Positions 9,178 through 18,642 are shown, numbered from the stretch's first letter. The stretch: DNA of 64,000 nt from Rurimicrobium sp040387755 (GCA_040387755.1 JAZKDB010000002.1:1951614-2015613); one strand, 5' to 3'. Notes: generated from the letters alone by a model not told the origin. A program made the numbers and translations.

Positions 9178-9836
9178 TGTTGCCATGAGTTGTATTCTTC
9201 CGAAGTAATGATTTTATAATCTTTTGGCACTTCAAACAAACTGTTATCCATAGGCTTGGCTTCTATTTTTTTCAGTTCGAAATGGATAATGCTTCCATCT
9301 TCATTGTTAATATCAAATAACAGGGGGAGGTAGTGAAAGGTAGAAAACTCGTCAAAAAGGTAAGGCGAGCTAATGAGCCAATCTTGGGTATAGTATATAA
9401 TTATTGGTTTTAAATTATTACAATGCAGTTTGGCGCGTGCTGTTTTGAAATTTAAGATGGTTTGAATGTCGGTTGACAACTCTTCTACCCTAAGAGTGCT
9501 GCAACGATTCTGTTTTTTGCTCAATTGGTCAGGCTCTAATAACAGAGCTACTTTTTCATGGCCGATATTTCTTAATGAATAACTTGCTTTCTTCTGGTGG
9601 TTATAAATAATTGTGTTTTTAAACCCGGTATTTAGTTCAAGAACCTTTACCACGCAGTTCCCCTTTAACATTAAAGTAAGAGTGCCTGATGATTTTGTTT
9701 TGCCTAGTTCGATGTTGTTGCTTTCGATAGAAACTGTATAGGTTAATTCCCCCTCAATAAAACTGTTTTGAGCTGCGGACCAATAAAATCTGCTGCTTAA
9801 CAGAAAGGCAATAAGAAACACTTTCTTCCACTTCAT
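9174..9836 (-). CDS. Secreted protein of unknown function, GLPGLI/DUF4412-like
   Basis: A 220-aa protein with a clear signal peptide (MKWKKVFLIAFLLSSRF..., cleavage near AAQ at residue 23). The mature part is mainly beta-strand: it starts EGELTYTVSIES and ends in a segment about small values (MDNSLFEVPKDYKI). This is the layout of DUF4412/GLPGLI-type periplasmic proteins of Bacteroidota, whose function is unknown. It follows a T9SS-sorted gene on the same strand, but a perfect terminator hairpin lies between them, so it is probably transcribed independently. The stop codon overlaps that of comF by 4 bases. Confidence 0.7.
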   Translation of the reverse strand: MKWKKVFLIAFLLSSRFYWSAAQNSFIEGELTYTVSIESNNIELGKTKSSGTLTLMLKGNCVVKVLELNTGFKNTIIYNHQKKASYSLRNIGHEKVALLLEPDQLSKKQNRCSTLRVEELSTDIQTILNFKTARAKLHCNNLKPIIIYYTQDWLISSPYLFDEFSTFHYLPLLFDINNEDGSIIHFELKKIEAKPMDNSLFEVPKDYKIITSEEYNSWQH

Positions 9837-9879
9837 AGTTTCGGTATTTGAACAGAACTAAGGTAAGTGAACAAAATGA

Positions 9880-9909
9880 AAAAGCCAGACAATTAATTGT
9901 CTGGCTTTT
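9880..9909. terminator. Perfect palindromic terminator
   Basis: A 30-bp perfect inverted repeat (arms AAAAGCCAGACAATT and its complement). It lies just downstream of the secreted protein gene 9944-10651, and on the minus strand it ends in a run of T. It can fold on either strand but serves that gene. Confidence 0.85.
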
Positions 9910-9943
9910 GATTAAATATTTAGAATGTAAAAGTACTTACTGT

Positions 9944-10651
9944 TTATTGACGAGTAATTTTTCTTGTTGCAATAACTGCTCCTTTGCTATCTGCTACACG
10001 AACAACATAAATACCAGAGGGCATATCTGTGTTGAATTCACAACGAGCGCTATTCTTATTGGTTACTTTATATACACTTACCACTTTGCCAATCAAATTG
10101 TATACTGCAATTGATTTAACATCGCTGCTGGCGCTATATACAACATCAATATAGTTTTGTGCAGGGTTAGGGTAGATTGATACATCATTATCCTGAAGAA
10201 TAGATGTAGAAATTCCAGTCGCTTTTGTTTTGTAAGCTATAAAAGTAGCAGGTTTTACGGTAGTTCCGTTTGTAACCTCGATTGTTGCATAAGATTTTGA
10301 ATCGAAGGCACCAGCATCTCCGTTGAAAGAAAATTTATAATCACATTGTTTGCCTGGAGTAACAAAATCTGTAGTATTAACATTTGTCGCTGAATAAATA
10401 TAACAGCCTACATTATCACATCCGCCTTCGAAAATCCAATCAGGATCCAAATGAAAATCAGTAAATTTCCAAGTCATTTGAATATTAGAGGAGGTTTCGT
10501 TTTTTGCTTTAAGATGAATATCCATGGTGCCATTCGTCATCCACCAACTCTTTGAAGTGTCTTTTTCTAAGCTAAAAGATTGTGCATTTGCCCCGAAAGC
10601 ACTAAGTATCATTACCACAGAAGCAATTGCTATAAGTTTAATTTTTTTCAT
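9944..10651 (-). CDS. Secreted protein with C-terminal T9SS type A sorting domain
   Basis: A 235-aa protein: signal peptide (about residues 1-23, ending GANAQ), a central beta-rich domain of about 120 residues without a family I recognise, and a C-terminal sorting domain. The sorting domain begins near residue 155 (VSIYPNPAQNYID) and ends with GIYVVRVADSKGAVIATRKI, the usual pattern for type A T9SS cargo. The central part contains paired cysteines (CDNVGC and a later Cys). It is likely a small surface-attached or released protein. No neighbour suggests a specific job. Confidence 0.85.
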   Translation of the reverse strand: MKKIKLIAIASVVMILSAFGANAQSFSLEKDTSKSWWMTNGTMDIHLKAKNETSSNIQMTWKFTDFHLDPDWIFEGGCDNVGCYIYSATNVNTTDFVTPGKQCDYKFSFNGDAGAFDSKSYATIEVTNGTTVKPATFIAYKTKATGISTSILQDNDVSIYPNPAQNYIDVVYSASSDVKSIAVYNLIGKVVSVYKVTNKNSARCEFNTDMPSGIYVVRVADSKGAVIATRKITRQ

Positions 10652-10792
10652 AATAAATTCTGTTTTCTACAATGCAAGATAAAGAAAATATGAATTGGAA
10701 CTCCATTTGCTCCTTTTTATTTTGTTAAAACGAAAAAAATGATTTTCGCTTGATATGCCCAATGTTGTAACTTGCTTTGTTTATTTATCATT

Positions 10793-12481
10793 ATGAATCA
10801 TAATCCGAAATATAAAAACTCAATTAAGTCTTTCTTTCTTGGAGCCGCGTTGGTGGGTGGAGTTTCCTTTTTTATTCAGGCAAAGAATGCAGATGCGTAT
10901 TTTGAGCTATCCAAAAACATGGAGGTATTTGCCAATATTTTCAAGGAACTAAATACTTATTATGTAGATCCAATTGAGCCTGGCAAATTGACAAAGGTGG
11001 GTATCGACGCTATGCTCAGCGACCTGGATCCGTATACAAATTACATTACGGAATCGGATATTGAAGAGTATGAATTTATGACGACAGGTAAGTATGGAGG
11101 AATTGGTGCGGCTTTAAGAAAAAAGGACAAAGAAACCTTTGTAGGTGATATTTATGAGAATAGCCCCGCTCAACTTGCAGGTCTTCATACAGGAGACAAA
11201 ATCATCAGTATTGATGGGAAACTTGTATATGATAAAACTATTGACGATATAAGTTTGCTTCTCAAAGGTAGTTCAGGCACCAAAATAGTAATGAAAGTAA
11301 AAGATGCATTTACAGATACAGAATCCGACAAAGTGGTGACTCGAGGCGAAATTGAAGTATCGAGTGTGCCTTATGCCGGATTTATAGGGGTCAATAATGA
11401 TATCGCATTTGTTAAGCTAACTCAGTTTACACAGGCTTGCGGAAAAATGGTGAGAAATTCTTTGGACAGCCTAAAAAAAATGAACCCCAAAATGAATGCT
11501 GTCGTGTTGGATCTAAGGGGCAATCCGGGTGGTTTGCTTGATGAAGCTGTGGAGGTTTGTAATATCTTTATAGATAGAGGTCAGTTGGTAGTAAGTACTA
11601 AAGGGAAGGATAAAGAATGGGATAAGGATTTTAATACTGAAGATGTAGCATGGGATACCAAAATTCCTTTAACCGTTCTTGTAAATGGCTCGTCAGCATC
11701 TGCATCAGAGATTGTGGCAGGAACTGTGCAAGACCTTGACAGGGGGATTGTACTCGGTTCAAAATCATACGGAAAGGGGCTGGTACAAACCACAAGACCT
11801 GTAGGCTTTAATGCCAGGTTAAAACTAACTACAGCTAAATATTATACTCCCAGCGGAAGATGTATTCAAGCAATTGATTATTCTCACAGAGATCAGAATG
11901 GTGTCGCAGATAAATTCGCAGACTCTCTAATAGGAACTTACAAAACAAAGAATGGCAGAATTGTGAAAAGCGGGGGTGGTGTGAGTCCGGATATTACAAC
12001 AGAAGATGACAAAATCAGCCCATTATCAGCTGCGTTATATTCTAAGAACTATTTCTTTGATTATGCAACACAGTTTGTCAAACAGCATAAGACGATTTCT
12101 TCTGTAAACAGCTTTTCGCTGAGTAGTACTGAGTTTACAGACTTCACTACCTGGCTTTCCAATAAAGATTATTCTTATAAAACAAAAACAGAGGTTTTGT
12201 TAGATTCACTAAATAATGCGGCCAAAGAAGACAAGCTATTTGAAGCGAGTAAAACGGAAATTTCTGCCTTGAAAAGCAAATTGATGCATGATAAAAAGCA
12301 AGACCTCATTAAGAACAAGGATGAGGTAAAGCGCCTATTGGAAAATGAGATTGCAGCAAGATATTATTTTCAAAAGGGCAGAATTGTACAAGGCTTAAAA
12401 GAGGATAGGACAATAATAAAGGCAATTGAAGTACTGGCAAGACCTGAACAAGTACAAGCCCTTTTGCAACCCAAGAAATAA
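10793..12481 (+). CDS. S41 family C-terminal processing peptidase with PDZ domain
   Basis: About 562 aa from ATG 10793; the frame also extends to a TTG at 10772, which I consider less likely. An N-terminal hydrophobic segment (FFLGAALVGGVSFF) serves as signal anchor. A PDZ domain follows around residues 85-170 (GGIGAALRKKD..., SPAQLAGLHTGDKI). Then comes the S41 domain with LDLRGNPGG and the catalytic serine in NGSSASASE near residue 300, with the lysine in GSKSYGKG about 30 residues later. These periplasmic proteases use a Ser-Lys pair to cut protein C-termini. The C-terminal 150 residues are helical and charged. It is followed 42 bp later by aroB. Confidence 0.93.
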   Translation: MNHNPKYKNSIKSFFLGAALVGGVSFFIQAKNADAYFELSKNMEVFANIFKELNTYYVDPIEPGKLTKVGIDAMLSDLDPYTNYITESDIEEYEFMTTGKYGGIGAALRKKDKETFVGDIYENSPAQLAGLHTGDKIISIDGKLVYDKTIDDISLLLKGSSGTKIVMKVKDAFTDTESDKVVTRGEIEVSSVPYAGFIGVNNDIAFVKLTQFTQACGKMVRNSLDSLKKMNPKMNAVVLDLRGNPGGLLDEAVEVCNIFIDRGQLVVSTKGKDKEWDKDFNTEDVAWDTKIPLTVLVNGSSASASEIVAGTVQDLDRGIVLGSKSYGKGLVQTTRPVGFNARLKLTTAKYYTPSGRCIQAIDYSHRDQNGVADKFADSLIGTYKTKNGRIVKSGGGVSPDITTEDDKISPLSAALYSKNYFFDYATQFVKQHKTISSVNSFSLSSTEFTDFTTWLSNKDYSYKTKTEVLLDSLNNAAKEDKLFEASKTEISALKSKLMHDKKQDLIKNKDEVKRLLENEIAARYYFQKGRIVQGLKEDRTIIKAIEVLARPEQVQALLQPKK

Positions 12482-12523
12482 GTAACGAATCAGACTTTTG
12501 CCCCAAACAATGCTAAATATAGA

Positions 12524-13564
12524 ATGCATTATACCATTAAATTTCCTGCCGGGCAAACAGAGTATTTTCTGAATGCCAACTACTCGCAATTATTGCAGGT
12601 GGCCCCTGTAAACAATGCTATCATCATTACGGATGAAAACATTCACAGACATTATGGGCATTTATTTACACAATACCGGGTATTGATTATTGATGCCGGA
12701 GAGTCTTCAAAATCATGGGAAACGATCCAGCAACTTGCCGAGAAATTAATTCACTTCGACGTTCATAAGACCTCTGTTCTGGTAGGTGTTGGAGGAGGTG
12801 TTGTTTGCGATATTACTGGCTTTTTGGCAACAATATACATGCGTGGTATTGCTTTCGCGTTTGCGCCTACAACTCTTTTGGCTATGGTGGATGCGTCTAT
12901 CGGAGGGAAGAATGGTGTCAATGTAGGGTTGAATAAAAACATATTGGGCACTATCAAACAACCGAGGTTTATACTTTTTGACAACAGTTTTTTAGAAACA
13001 CTTTCCGACGAAGAATGGAGCAGTGGTTTTGCCGAAGTTATTAAGTATGCTTGTATCGGTGATGCTGTATTGTTTGAACAATTATCACAGTCTTCGATTG
13101 TTAATTTTCAAAATAATCCGGCTGAATTGAATCGGCTAATTGCGTCGTGCGTAATGCAAAAAAACAGAATTGTGCTGGAAGACGAACAGGAAAAGAATAT
13201 TCGTAAAACGCTTAATTTCGGCCATACAGCAGGGCACGCTTTTGAAACCCTTTGTTATTTGAAACACGGCCATGCAGTGGCATTGGGTATGATACTCTCT
13301 TTAATTGCGTCAGAGATGGTTTTGGATTTTCCTAAAGACATCAGACCAAAATTTACAGCACTTTTACTGCGCTATAATTTACCGGTTCAGTTGAAATTTG
13401 AAGTGGAGAAAGTACTGAAAATAATTCTTCATGATAAGAAAAGAAATAATGAATTCATCGATTTTGTTTTATTAAAGGACATAGGTCAGTCAGTAGTTCA
13501 TCCACTTTCTTTTGAAGCAATACGCTCTGCTTTACAAATCTTTCTTGATGAATATCAGCCTTAA
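12524..13564 (+). CDS. aroB: 3-dehydroquinate synthase
   Basis: A 346-aa enzyme that converts DAHP to 3-dehydroquinate in the second shikimate step. The NAD-binding glycine-rich segment VGVGGGVVCDITGF is near residue 90. Metal-binding and catalytic regions include GGKNGVN, FAEVIKYACIGD and the histidines of NFGHTAGHAFE. The length is normal. aroA follows with a 17-bp overlap, so the two shikimate genes are translationally coupled. The rest of the pathway is not in this window. Confidence 0.95.
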   Translation: MHYTIKFPAGQTEYFLNANYSQLLQVAPVNNAIIITDENIHRHYGHLFTQYRVLIIDAGESSKSWETIQQLAEKLIHFDVHKTSVLVGVGGGVVCDITGFLATIYMRGIAFAFAPTTLLAMVDASIGGKNGVNVGLNKNILGTIKQPRFILFDNSFLETLSDEEWSSGFAEVIKYACIGDAVLFEQLSQSSIVNFQNNPAELNRLIASCVMQKNRIVLEDEQEKNIRKTLNFGHTAGHAFETLCYLKHGHAVALGMILSLIASEMVLDFPKDIRPKFTALLLRYNLPVQLKFEVEKVLKIILHDKKRNNEFIDFVLLKDIGQSVVHPLSFEAIRSALQIFLDEYQP

Positions 13565-14810
13565 ATTCAATAGAGTTTCGGGCTCTCTGCATATTCCCGC
13601 TTCTAAAAGTATGACCCAAAGGTTTTGTGCAGCGGCACTGTTGCATAATGGAAGATCCATCATTCGCAATTACGGCCATTCTGATGACGAACAGGCAGCT
13701 ATTGATATAATTCAAAATTTGGGTGCAAAGGTATCTTTTCCTGATTCTGGCGTAATGGTTATTGATTCTGAAGGAAGCATACAAAACGCACAAAGAATAG
13801 ACTGTGGCGAAAGCGGTTTGTCTGCACGGTTATTTACACCTATTGCTGCTTTGTATGACCATCCGGTAACGATTGCTGGTAAAGGCTCATTGATTAGAAG
13901 ACCAATGCATTTTCTGGGTGATGTACTGCTACAACTGAATGTTTCTATTACTGATTTTAATGGTTATATTCCTTTCAGTCTTTGTGGCCCTTTGCAAGCT
14001 AAAAACATTGTGGTTGACGGGAGTTTGAGTTCGCAATTTATCAGTGGATTGTTATTTGCATTTGCACATGCAGCAAAAAAGAAAACAGAGATAGAAGTAA
14101 AGAGTCTGGTAAGCAGACCTTATATAGATTTGACTCTTGAAGTTCTGGCTTTATTCGGAAAAAAAATAGGCAATCAAAACTATGAAATCTTCACCATTGA
14201 GCCCGGCTCGTTTTATGAAGTTGATGTTCCTGATATAAGTATCGAGAGTGATTGGAGCAGTGCTGCTTTTTGGATTGCAGCAGCAACTATAAATGGTGCT
14301 CTTTCGTTAACAGGTTTAAACAGAAAAAGCGCTCAGGCAGATAAAATAATTCTAGAAATTGTAGAAAATGTCGGTGCAGTAACGCGTTGGGAAAACGATG
14401 ATTTCCATATTAGTTCAGGCAATTTAAACGCATTTAATGCCGACCTTACAAATGCTCCGGATTTATTTCCGGTGCTGGCTGTTTTGGCCGCCTGTTGTAA
14501 TGGTGATAGCAAATTAACCGGGTTGAATCGGTTAATACATAAAGAGAGCAATAGAGCGGAAAGCATTACTCATTTATTATCCGAACTAGGTGTTCCCTTT
14601 TCAGTCGAGCTGGATACACTGATTGTTTCTGGCCCAACACAATTAAACTCTATTGAATACAATTGCCCCAACGACCATAGAATGGCTATGGCAGCAGCTC
14701 TGGCATCAATGAAATGTTCAGGTAAAGTTGAAATAGAAAATGCAGAATGTGTGCATAAATCTTATCCTGATTTTTGGAAGGATATGAAAAAATTCACCCA
14801 ACAATCATAG
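13548..14810 (+). CDS. aroA: 3-phosphoshikimate 1-carboxyvinyltransferase (EPSP synthase)
   Basis: About 420 aa from ATG 13548, chosen because the protein then begins MNISLKFNRVSGSLHIPASKS, matching the family's N-terminal strand and the PASKS substrate loop. The frame extends to a TTG at 13512 that adds 12 unlikely residues. Conserved segments are DCGESGLSARLF for shikimate-3-phosphate binding, SSQFISGLLFA, DWSSAAFW and the C-terminal NDHRMAMAAA. It transfers enolpyruvyl from PEP to shikimate-3-phosphate. The 5' end overlaps aroB by 17 bp. A bidirectional terminator separates it from convergent carB. Confidence 0.95.
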   Translation: MNISLKFNRVSGSLHIPASKSMTQRFCAAALLHNGRSIIRNYGHSDDEQAAIDIIQNLGAKVSFPDSGVMVIDSEGSIQNAQRIDCGESGLSARLFTPIAALYDHPVTIAGKGSLIRRPMHFLGDVLLQLNVSITDFNGYIPFSLCGPLQAKNIVVDGSLSSQFISGLLFAFAHAAKKKTEIEVKSLVSRPYIDLTLEVLALFGKKIGNQNYEIFTIEPGSFYEVDVPDISIESDWSSAAFWIAAATINGALSLTGLNRKSAQADKIILEIVENVGAVTRWENDDFHISSGNLNAFNADLTNAPDLFPVLAVLAACCNGDSKLTGLNRLIHKESNRAESITHLLSELGVPFSVELDTLIVSGPTQLNSIEYNCPNDHRMAMAAALASMKCSGKVEIENAECVHKSYPDFWKDMKKFTQQS

Positions 14811-14828
14811 CTTTACTCCTGTACTAAA

Positions 14829-14862
14829 AAAAGCCATCACTTTAAAATTCGTGATGGCTTTT
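14829..14862. terminator. Bidirectional terminator between aroA and carB
   Basis: A perfect 12-bp stem (AAAAGCCATCAC with GTGATGGCTTTT) around a 10-nt loop. It has a T-run in both directions and sits between two convergent genes. Confidence 0.9.
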
Positions 14863-14874
14863 ATATGTCGTTTT

Positions 14875-17712
14875 TTATTTACTCAAGTGCATACTGCGTT
14901 CTTTGTATAAATTGCGGAACCAGGGATCTTTGAGGTTTTTGATGAAGCGGATTGCCTCTCCTGTGCTTTTCATTTCCGGGCCTAATTCTTTATTTACATT
15001 AGGGAATTTGTTGAAGCTGAACACGGGTTCTTTTACTGCAAAGCCTTCCAGTTTATTCTCCATCGTAAAGTCTTTCAGTTTTGCACCCAACATTACCTGT
15101 GTGGCAATATTCAAATATGGAACACCATATGCTTTTGCAATAAAAGGTGTGGTACGACTTGCTCTCGGGTTTGCTTCAATCACATACACCTTACCTTCTT
15201 TAATGGCATACTGAATATTGATTAGTCCTTTGATATTCAGGTTTAGCGCAATTTTTTTAGCGATATCCGCCATTTCTTCTACTACCAGCGGGGGCAGATT
15301 GAAGACTGGTAAAACCGAATGACTGTCTCCACTGTGGATGCCTGCAGGTTCGATATGCTCCATAATGCCCATAATGTGCACGTCTGTTCCATCGCAGATG
15401 GCATCAATCTCTGCTTCCTGACAACGGTCGAGGAAATGGTCAATCAAAATTTTATTACCGGGTAAATGCTTCAGCAGACTCACGACACTCTTTTCCAGCT
15501 CATCATCGTTGATGACAATCCGCATTCTTTGTCCGCCTAGCACATAAGATGGGCGAACCAGAACAGGATAGCCTACTTCATTGGCTACTTCGATGGCATC
15601 ATCTGTGCCATATGCAGTACCGTAATTTGGATAAGGAATATTCAGCTCTTTAAGCAAATCAGAGAAACGGCCGCGGTCTTCGGCGATGTCCATATCATTG
15701 AATGAGGTTCCGATAATTTTGATGCCTTTTTCTTCCAATCTTCTGGCCAGTTTGAGCGCAGTTTGTCCACCCAATTGTACAATGACACCTTCAGGTTGTT
15801 CGTGTTCGATAATTTCCCAAAGATGCTCCCAGTATACCGGCTCAAAATAAAGTTTATCGGCAATGTCAAAATCTGTAGAGACCGTTTCGGGGTTACAGTT
15901 CATCATTATAGCTTCGTAACCCGCTTCTTTAATAGCGAGCAATCCGTGCGTACAACAATAATCAAATTCAATGCCTTGTCCAATACGGTTAGGTCCGCTA
16001 CCCAACACAATGATTTTTTTCTTTTCGGAACGGATACTTTCGTTGTGAATAAGAGAACCTGCGATGGCGCTGGATTCGAAAGTACTATAGAAATAAGGTG
16101 TTTTTGCTTCAAATTCGGCACTGCAGGTATCCACCATTTTGAATACACGTTTGATGCCGAGTTCTTTGCGTCGGGCATAAACATCTTCGTCGTTGCTGTC
16201 TTTCATACAAGCTGCAATCTGGTCGTCTGAAAAGCCCATTTTCTTGGCTTCCCAAAACAATTCTTCGGGTATGTCTTCGAGGTGCTTGCAGGCTGTAAGT
16301 CGATTTTCCAGATTTACGATATCTTGAATCTGGTACAGGAACCAACGGTCGATTTGCGTAATTTCTTTAATTGTTTTGATAGAAACGCCCGCAGCAATCG
16401 CTTCTTTGATACGGAAAATTCTATCCCAGGTCGGGCGCTTAATGTATTCAATCAACTCTTCCGCTTTGCGGCTGCTGCTGATTGACATTAAGCCAGTCGC
16501 GTTATTCTCCAGACTTTGACAAGCCTTTTGTAGCGCTTCGGCAAAGGTGCGGCCAATGGCCATCACTTCGCCCACCGATTTCATTTGAAAACCTAAGGTA
16601 TCATCTGCACCTTTAAATTTATCGAAATTCCAACGGGGTATTTTTACAATTACATAATCAAGCGCCGGCTCAAAATAGGCTGAAGTAGATTGGGTAATCT
16701 GATTTTTTAATTCATCAAGGTTATAGCCAATAGCAAGTTTCGCAGCTATTTTGGCAATAGGATATCCGGTGGCTTTACTGGCCAGTGCCGATGAACGGCT
16801 AACCCTTGGATTAATTTCGACAACGATAATTTCTTCTGTTTCGGGATTGAGGGCAAACTGCACATTACAACCTCCGGCAAAATTTCCCAGATCGCGCATC
16901 ATACTGATGGCTGTGTTGCGCATTAATTGAAATGCGGTATCACTCAGGGTCATTGCGGGAGCTACTGTTATAGAATCGCCGGTATGCACGCCCATTGGGT
17001 CAAAGTTTTCAACTGTACAGATAATGGCGACATTATCAGCAGAATCTCTTAATAATTCCAGCTCAAACTCTTTCCAGCCCAAAACCGCTTTTTCTACCAA
17101 TACTTCGTGTATGGGGCTTGCCGTTAAGGCTCTGTTTAAGGCCTCGTCTAACTCTTCTTTCTTAAAAACGATGCTACCGCCGCTACCACCAAGGGTAAAA
17201 GAGGGGCGCAGTACTAACGGAAATCCAATTTCCTGCGCAAATTCTTTACCTTCTAAAAAAGAGTTGGCAATTTTTGCCGGACAAACAGGTATCCCCATTT
17301 CAATCATCCACTGCCTGAATTTTTCTCTGTCTTCGGCCTTATCAATGGCTTTAATATCTACCCCTACCAGTTTTACATTATGCTTTTCCCAAAGTCCTAT
17401 TTCGTCTACTTCTTTAGCCAGATTGAGGGCTGTTTGTCCACCCATTGTGGGCAATACCGCATCAATATTGTTTTCTTCCAGTATTTGCTCAATGCTTTCG
17501 ACGGTAAGCGGCAGGAGGTATACTTTATCGGCTACGATGGGGTCGGTCATAATGGTAGCCGGATTGGAGTTGATGAGGATGGTTTTGATTCCTTCCTCAC
17601 GAAGGCTACGTGCGGCTTGAGAGCCGGAATAATCGAACTCGCAGGCCTGACCGATAACGATAGGACCAGAACCGATAATAAGTACACTTTTGATTGAATT
17701 GTCGAGCGGCAT
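14875..17712 (-). CDS. carB: Carbamoyl-phosphate synthase large subunit, short form without the MGS-like allosteric domain
   Basis: A 945-aa protein with two ATP-grasp synthetase halves. The first starts MPLDNSIKSVLIIGSGPIVI, with GGSGGSIVF and EINPRVSRSSALASKATG. The second starts KKIIVLGSGPNRIGQGIEFD, with VIEANPRASRTTPFIAKAYG. Between them lies the oligomerisation region. E. coli CarB is about 1073 aa. Here the chain stops about 130 residues earlier (ends RSMHLSK), so the C-terminal allosteric domain that binds UMP and ornithine is absent. Short forms are, as I recall, common in Bacteroidota. The enzyme makes carbamoyl phosphate for pyrimidines and arginine. carA is not adjacent. Confidence 0.94.
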   Translation of the reverse strand: MPLDNSIKSVLIIGSGPIVIGQACEFDYSGSQAARSLREEGIKTILINSNPATIMTDPIVADKVYLLPLTVESIEQILEENNIDAVLPTMGGQTALNLAKEVDEIGLWEKHNVKLVGVDIKAIDKAEDREKFRQWMIEMGIPVCPAKIANSFLEGKEFAQEIGFPLVLRPSFTLGGSGGSIVFKKEELDEALNRALTASPIHEVLVEKAVLGWKEFELELLRDSADNVAIICTVENFDPMGVHTGDSITVAPAMTLSDTAFQLMRNTAISMMRDLGNFAGGCNVQFALNPETEEIIVVEINPRVSRSSALASKATGYPIAKIAAKLAIGYNLDELKNQITQSTSAYFEPALDYVIVKIPRWNFDKFKGADDTLGFQMKSVGEVMAIGRTFAEALQKACQSLENNATGLMSISSSRKAEELIEYIKRPTWDRIFRIKEAIAAGVSIKTIKEITQIDRWFLYQIQDIVNLENRLTACKHLEDIPEELFWEAKKMGFSDDQIAACMKDSNDEDVYARRKELGIKRVFKMVDTCSAEFEAKTPYFYSTFESSAIAGSLIHNESIRSEKKKIIVLGSGPNRIGQGIEFDYCCTHGLLAIKEAGYEAIMMNCNPETVSTDFDIADKLYFEPVYWEHLWEIIEHEQPEGVIVQLGGQTALKLARRLEEKGIKIIGTSFNDMDIAEDRGRFSDLLKELNIPYPNYGTAYGTDDAIEVANEVGYPVLVRPSYVLGGQRMRIVINDDELEKSVVSLLKHLPGNKILIDHFLDRCQEAEIDAICDGTDVHIMGIMEHIEPAGIHSGDSHSVLPVFNLPPLVVEEMADIAKKIALNLNIKGLINIQYAIKEGKVYVIEANPRASRTTPFIAKAYGVPYLNIATQVMLGAKLKDFTMENKLEGFAVKEPVFSFNKFPNVNKELGPEMKSTGEAIRFIKNLKDPWFRNLYKERSMHLSK

Positions 17713-17790
17713 GAACTAAATTATAGAAAATGAGTAAAATATTAGTTGGCGCGCTGAGCAGACTGCACTACAGAATAGTAGGTACAAAAA

Positions 17791-17807
17791 TCGGGCTCAA
17801 CGCCCGA
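17791..17807 (-). promoter_or_regulatory. Hairpin followed by T-run at the 5' end of the carB transcript
   Basis: On the minus strand a 6-bp GC-rich stem (TCGGGC and GCCCGA, 5-nt loop) followed by five T lies immediately downstream of the -7 box at 17812-17819. It would form at the very start of the carB mRNA. It resembles a short attenuator or a 5' protective hairpin; function is inferred. Confidence 0.45.
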
Positions 17808-17811
17808 GGTG

Positions 17812-17819
17812 CAAAAGTA
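17812..17819 (-). promoter_or_regulatory. Bacteroidota -7 box (TACTTTTG) for carB
   Basis: TACTTTTG on the minus strand fits TAnnTTTG and lies about 100 bp upstream of the carB ATG. No canonical -33 TTTG was found at 19-21 bp. Confidence 0.5.
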
Positions 17820-17908
17820 AAGCAAATTTTCGATTTTCGATTTGTGATTTTTGATGCCAGCCTGTTAAAAAAACTCAATTTGCATTATACTATATTTGTT
17901 GGGCTTTT

Positions 17909-18241
17909 ATGAAAAAACTGCTGGTTATATTAATTTCTGCTTTGTTCTTTTTGCCTACGGCGAAGGGGCAGAGTAGCATTACCGAAACGAATCGTAATTC
18001 CAATATAAATGAAGATTCCTTATTGATAACGCAAAAACAATCCATTCTTAGATTTGGTCAGCGGCAAGAAGGAATATGCTATGTGGTCAATGGTGTTGTT
18101 TACAATGATAGTTTAAGTGCTTACAAAGAAAAAACTTGGCTTTCTATCAACGACTTCAGAAGGAAAAAATACACCGAAAAGGACTTTCAATACAGTTCAT
18201 TTGAGCATTTTCTCAAAACTTTGCCCAGATTGCAACAATAA
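17909..18241 (+). CDS. Small secreted protein of unknown function
   Basis: A 110-aa ORF starting with a convincing signal peptide (MKKLLVILISALFFLPTAKG, cleavage near GQS at about residue 21). The mature 90 residues are polar, with a strand-like ICYVVNGVVYNDSLSAY and a basic SINDFRRKKYTEKDF segment. I recognise no family. It is divergent from carB. The 320 bp after it may hold the remnant of a related secreted protein (a reading NGIQGGTDWRTYTKYI near 18290-18340 looks protein-like but is not part of an intact frame). Confidence 0.5.
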   Translation: MKKLLVILISALFFLPTAKGQSSITETNRNSNINEDSLLITQKQSILRFGQRQEGICYVVNGVVYNDSLSAYKEKTWLSINDFRRKKYTEKDFQYSSFEHFLKTLPRLQQ

Positions 18242-18562
18242 TAGACCTAATCCAAAACTTAGTTGGGCTTTATGATTAAAAACTCAATGGTATTCAAGGT
18301 GGTACCGATTGGCGTACTTACACAAAATATATATCAGGCGTGTTTTTCGTTGAATTACCAGCCTTAATCCCTTTTGAGGGAGGAATGTTACAGGCAATCG
18401 CGCCCTTACTGCGAGCCATATTTGTACTTCTATCTGGTAAATTGATATTTTTAAATCCGAATTTTATTGTTCGGTCACTTACATACTTACTGGCATTGTG
18501 CATTCAGAACTGTTGCAATAAGAAACCTGATTGTTTGCAAAGGGAAAAAATCTCTCTAAAAA
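18242..18562. other. Intergenic region, possibly containing a decayed gene
   Basis: About 320 bp. Short open stretches exist on both strands (for example NGIQGGTDWRTYTKYISG read on the plus strand from about 18290), but each is closed by stops or lacks a start. No tRNA, tandem repeat or promoter box is visible. A gene remnant is possible but unproven. Confidence 0.35.
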
Positions 18563-18593
18563 AACCCCGTCCTCTTGTTTTGAGAACGGGGTT
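18563..18593. terminator. Terminator downstream of zapA
   Basis: A 12-bp stem with one mismatch (AACCCCGTCCTC with GAGAACGGGGTT) and a T-run on the minus strand, 50 bp after the zapA stop. A weaker T-run on the plus strand could also stop readthrough from the left. Confidence 0.8.
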
Positions 18594-18642
18594 ATATTTT
18601 TTTGAAAAGCTTCAGGCAGGTCAGGTATTCTAAATCAATGCT

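Noticed and set aside
17024..17620. A 198-aa plus-strand ORF antisense to carB
   Set aside because: CarB is unambiguous on the minus strand; the antisense frame is S/L-rich low-complexity.
18340..18633. A 97-aa plus-strand ORF between the small secreted gene and zapA
   Set aside because: Its end runs through the terminator hairpin and into convergent DNA, and no start context or family supports it.
18563..18642. A 6S RNA gene next to zapA, by analogy with other bacteria
   Set aside because: Only about 50 bp lie between zapA and the terminator, too short for 6S RNA.
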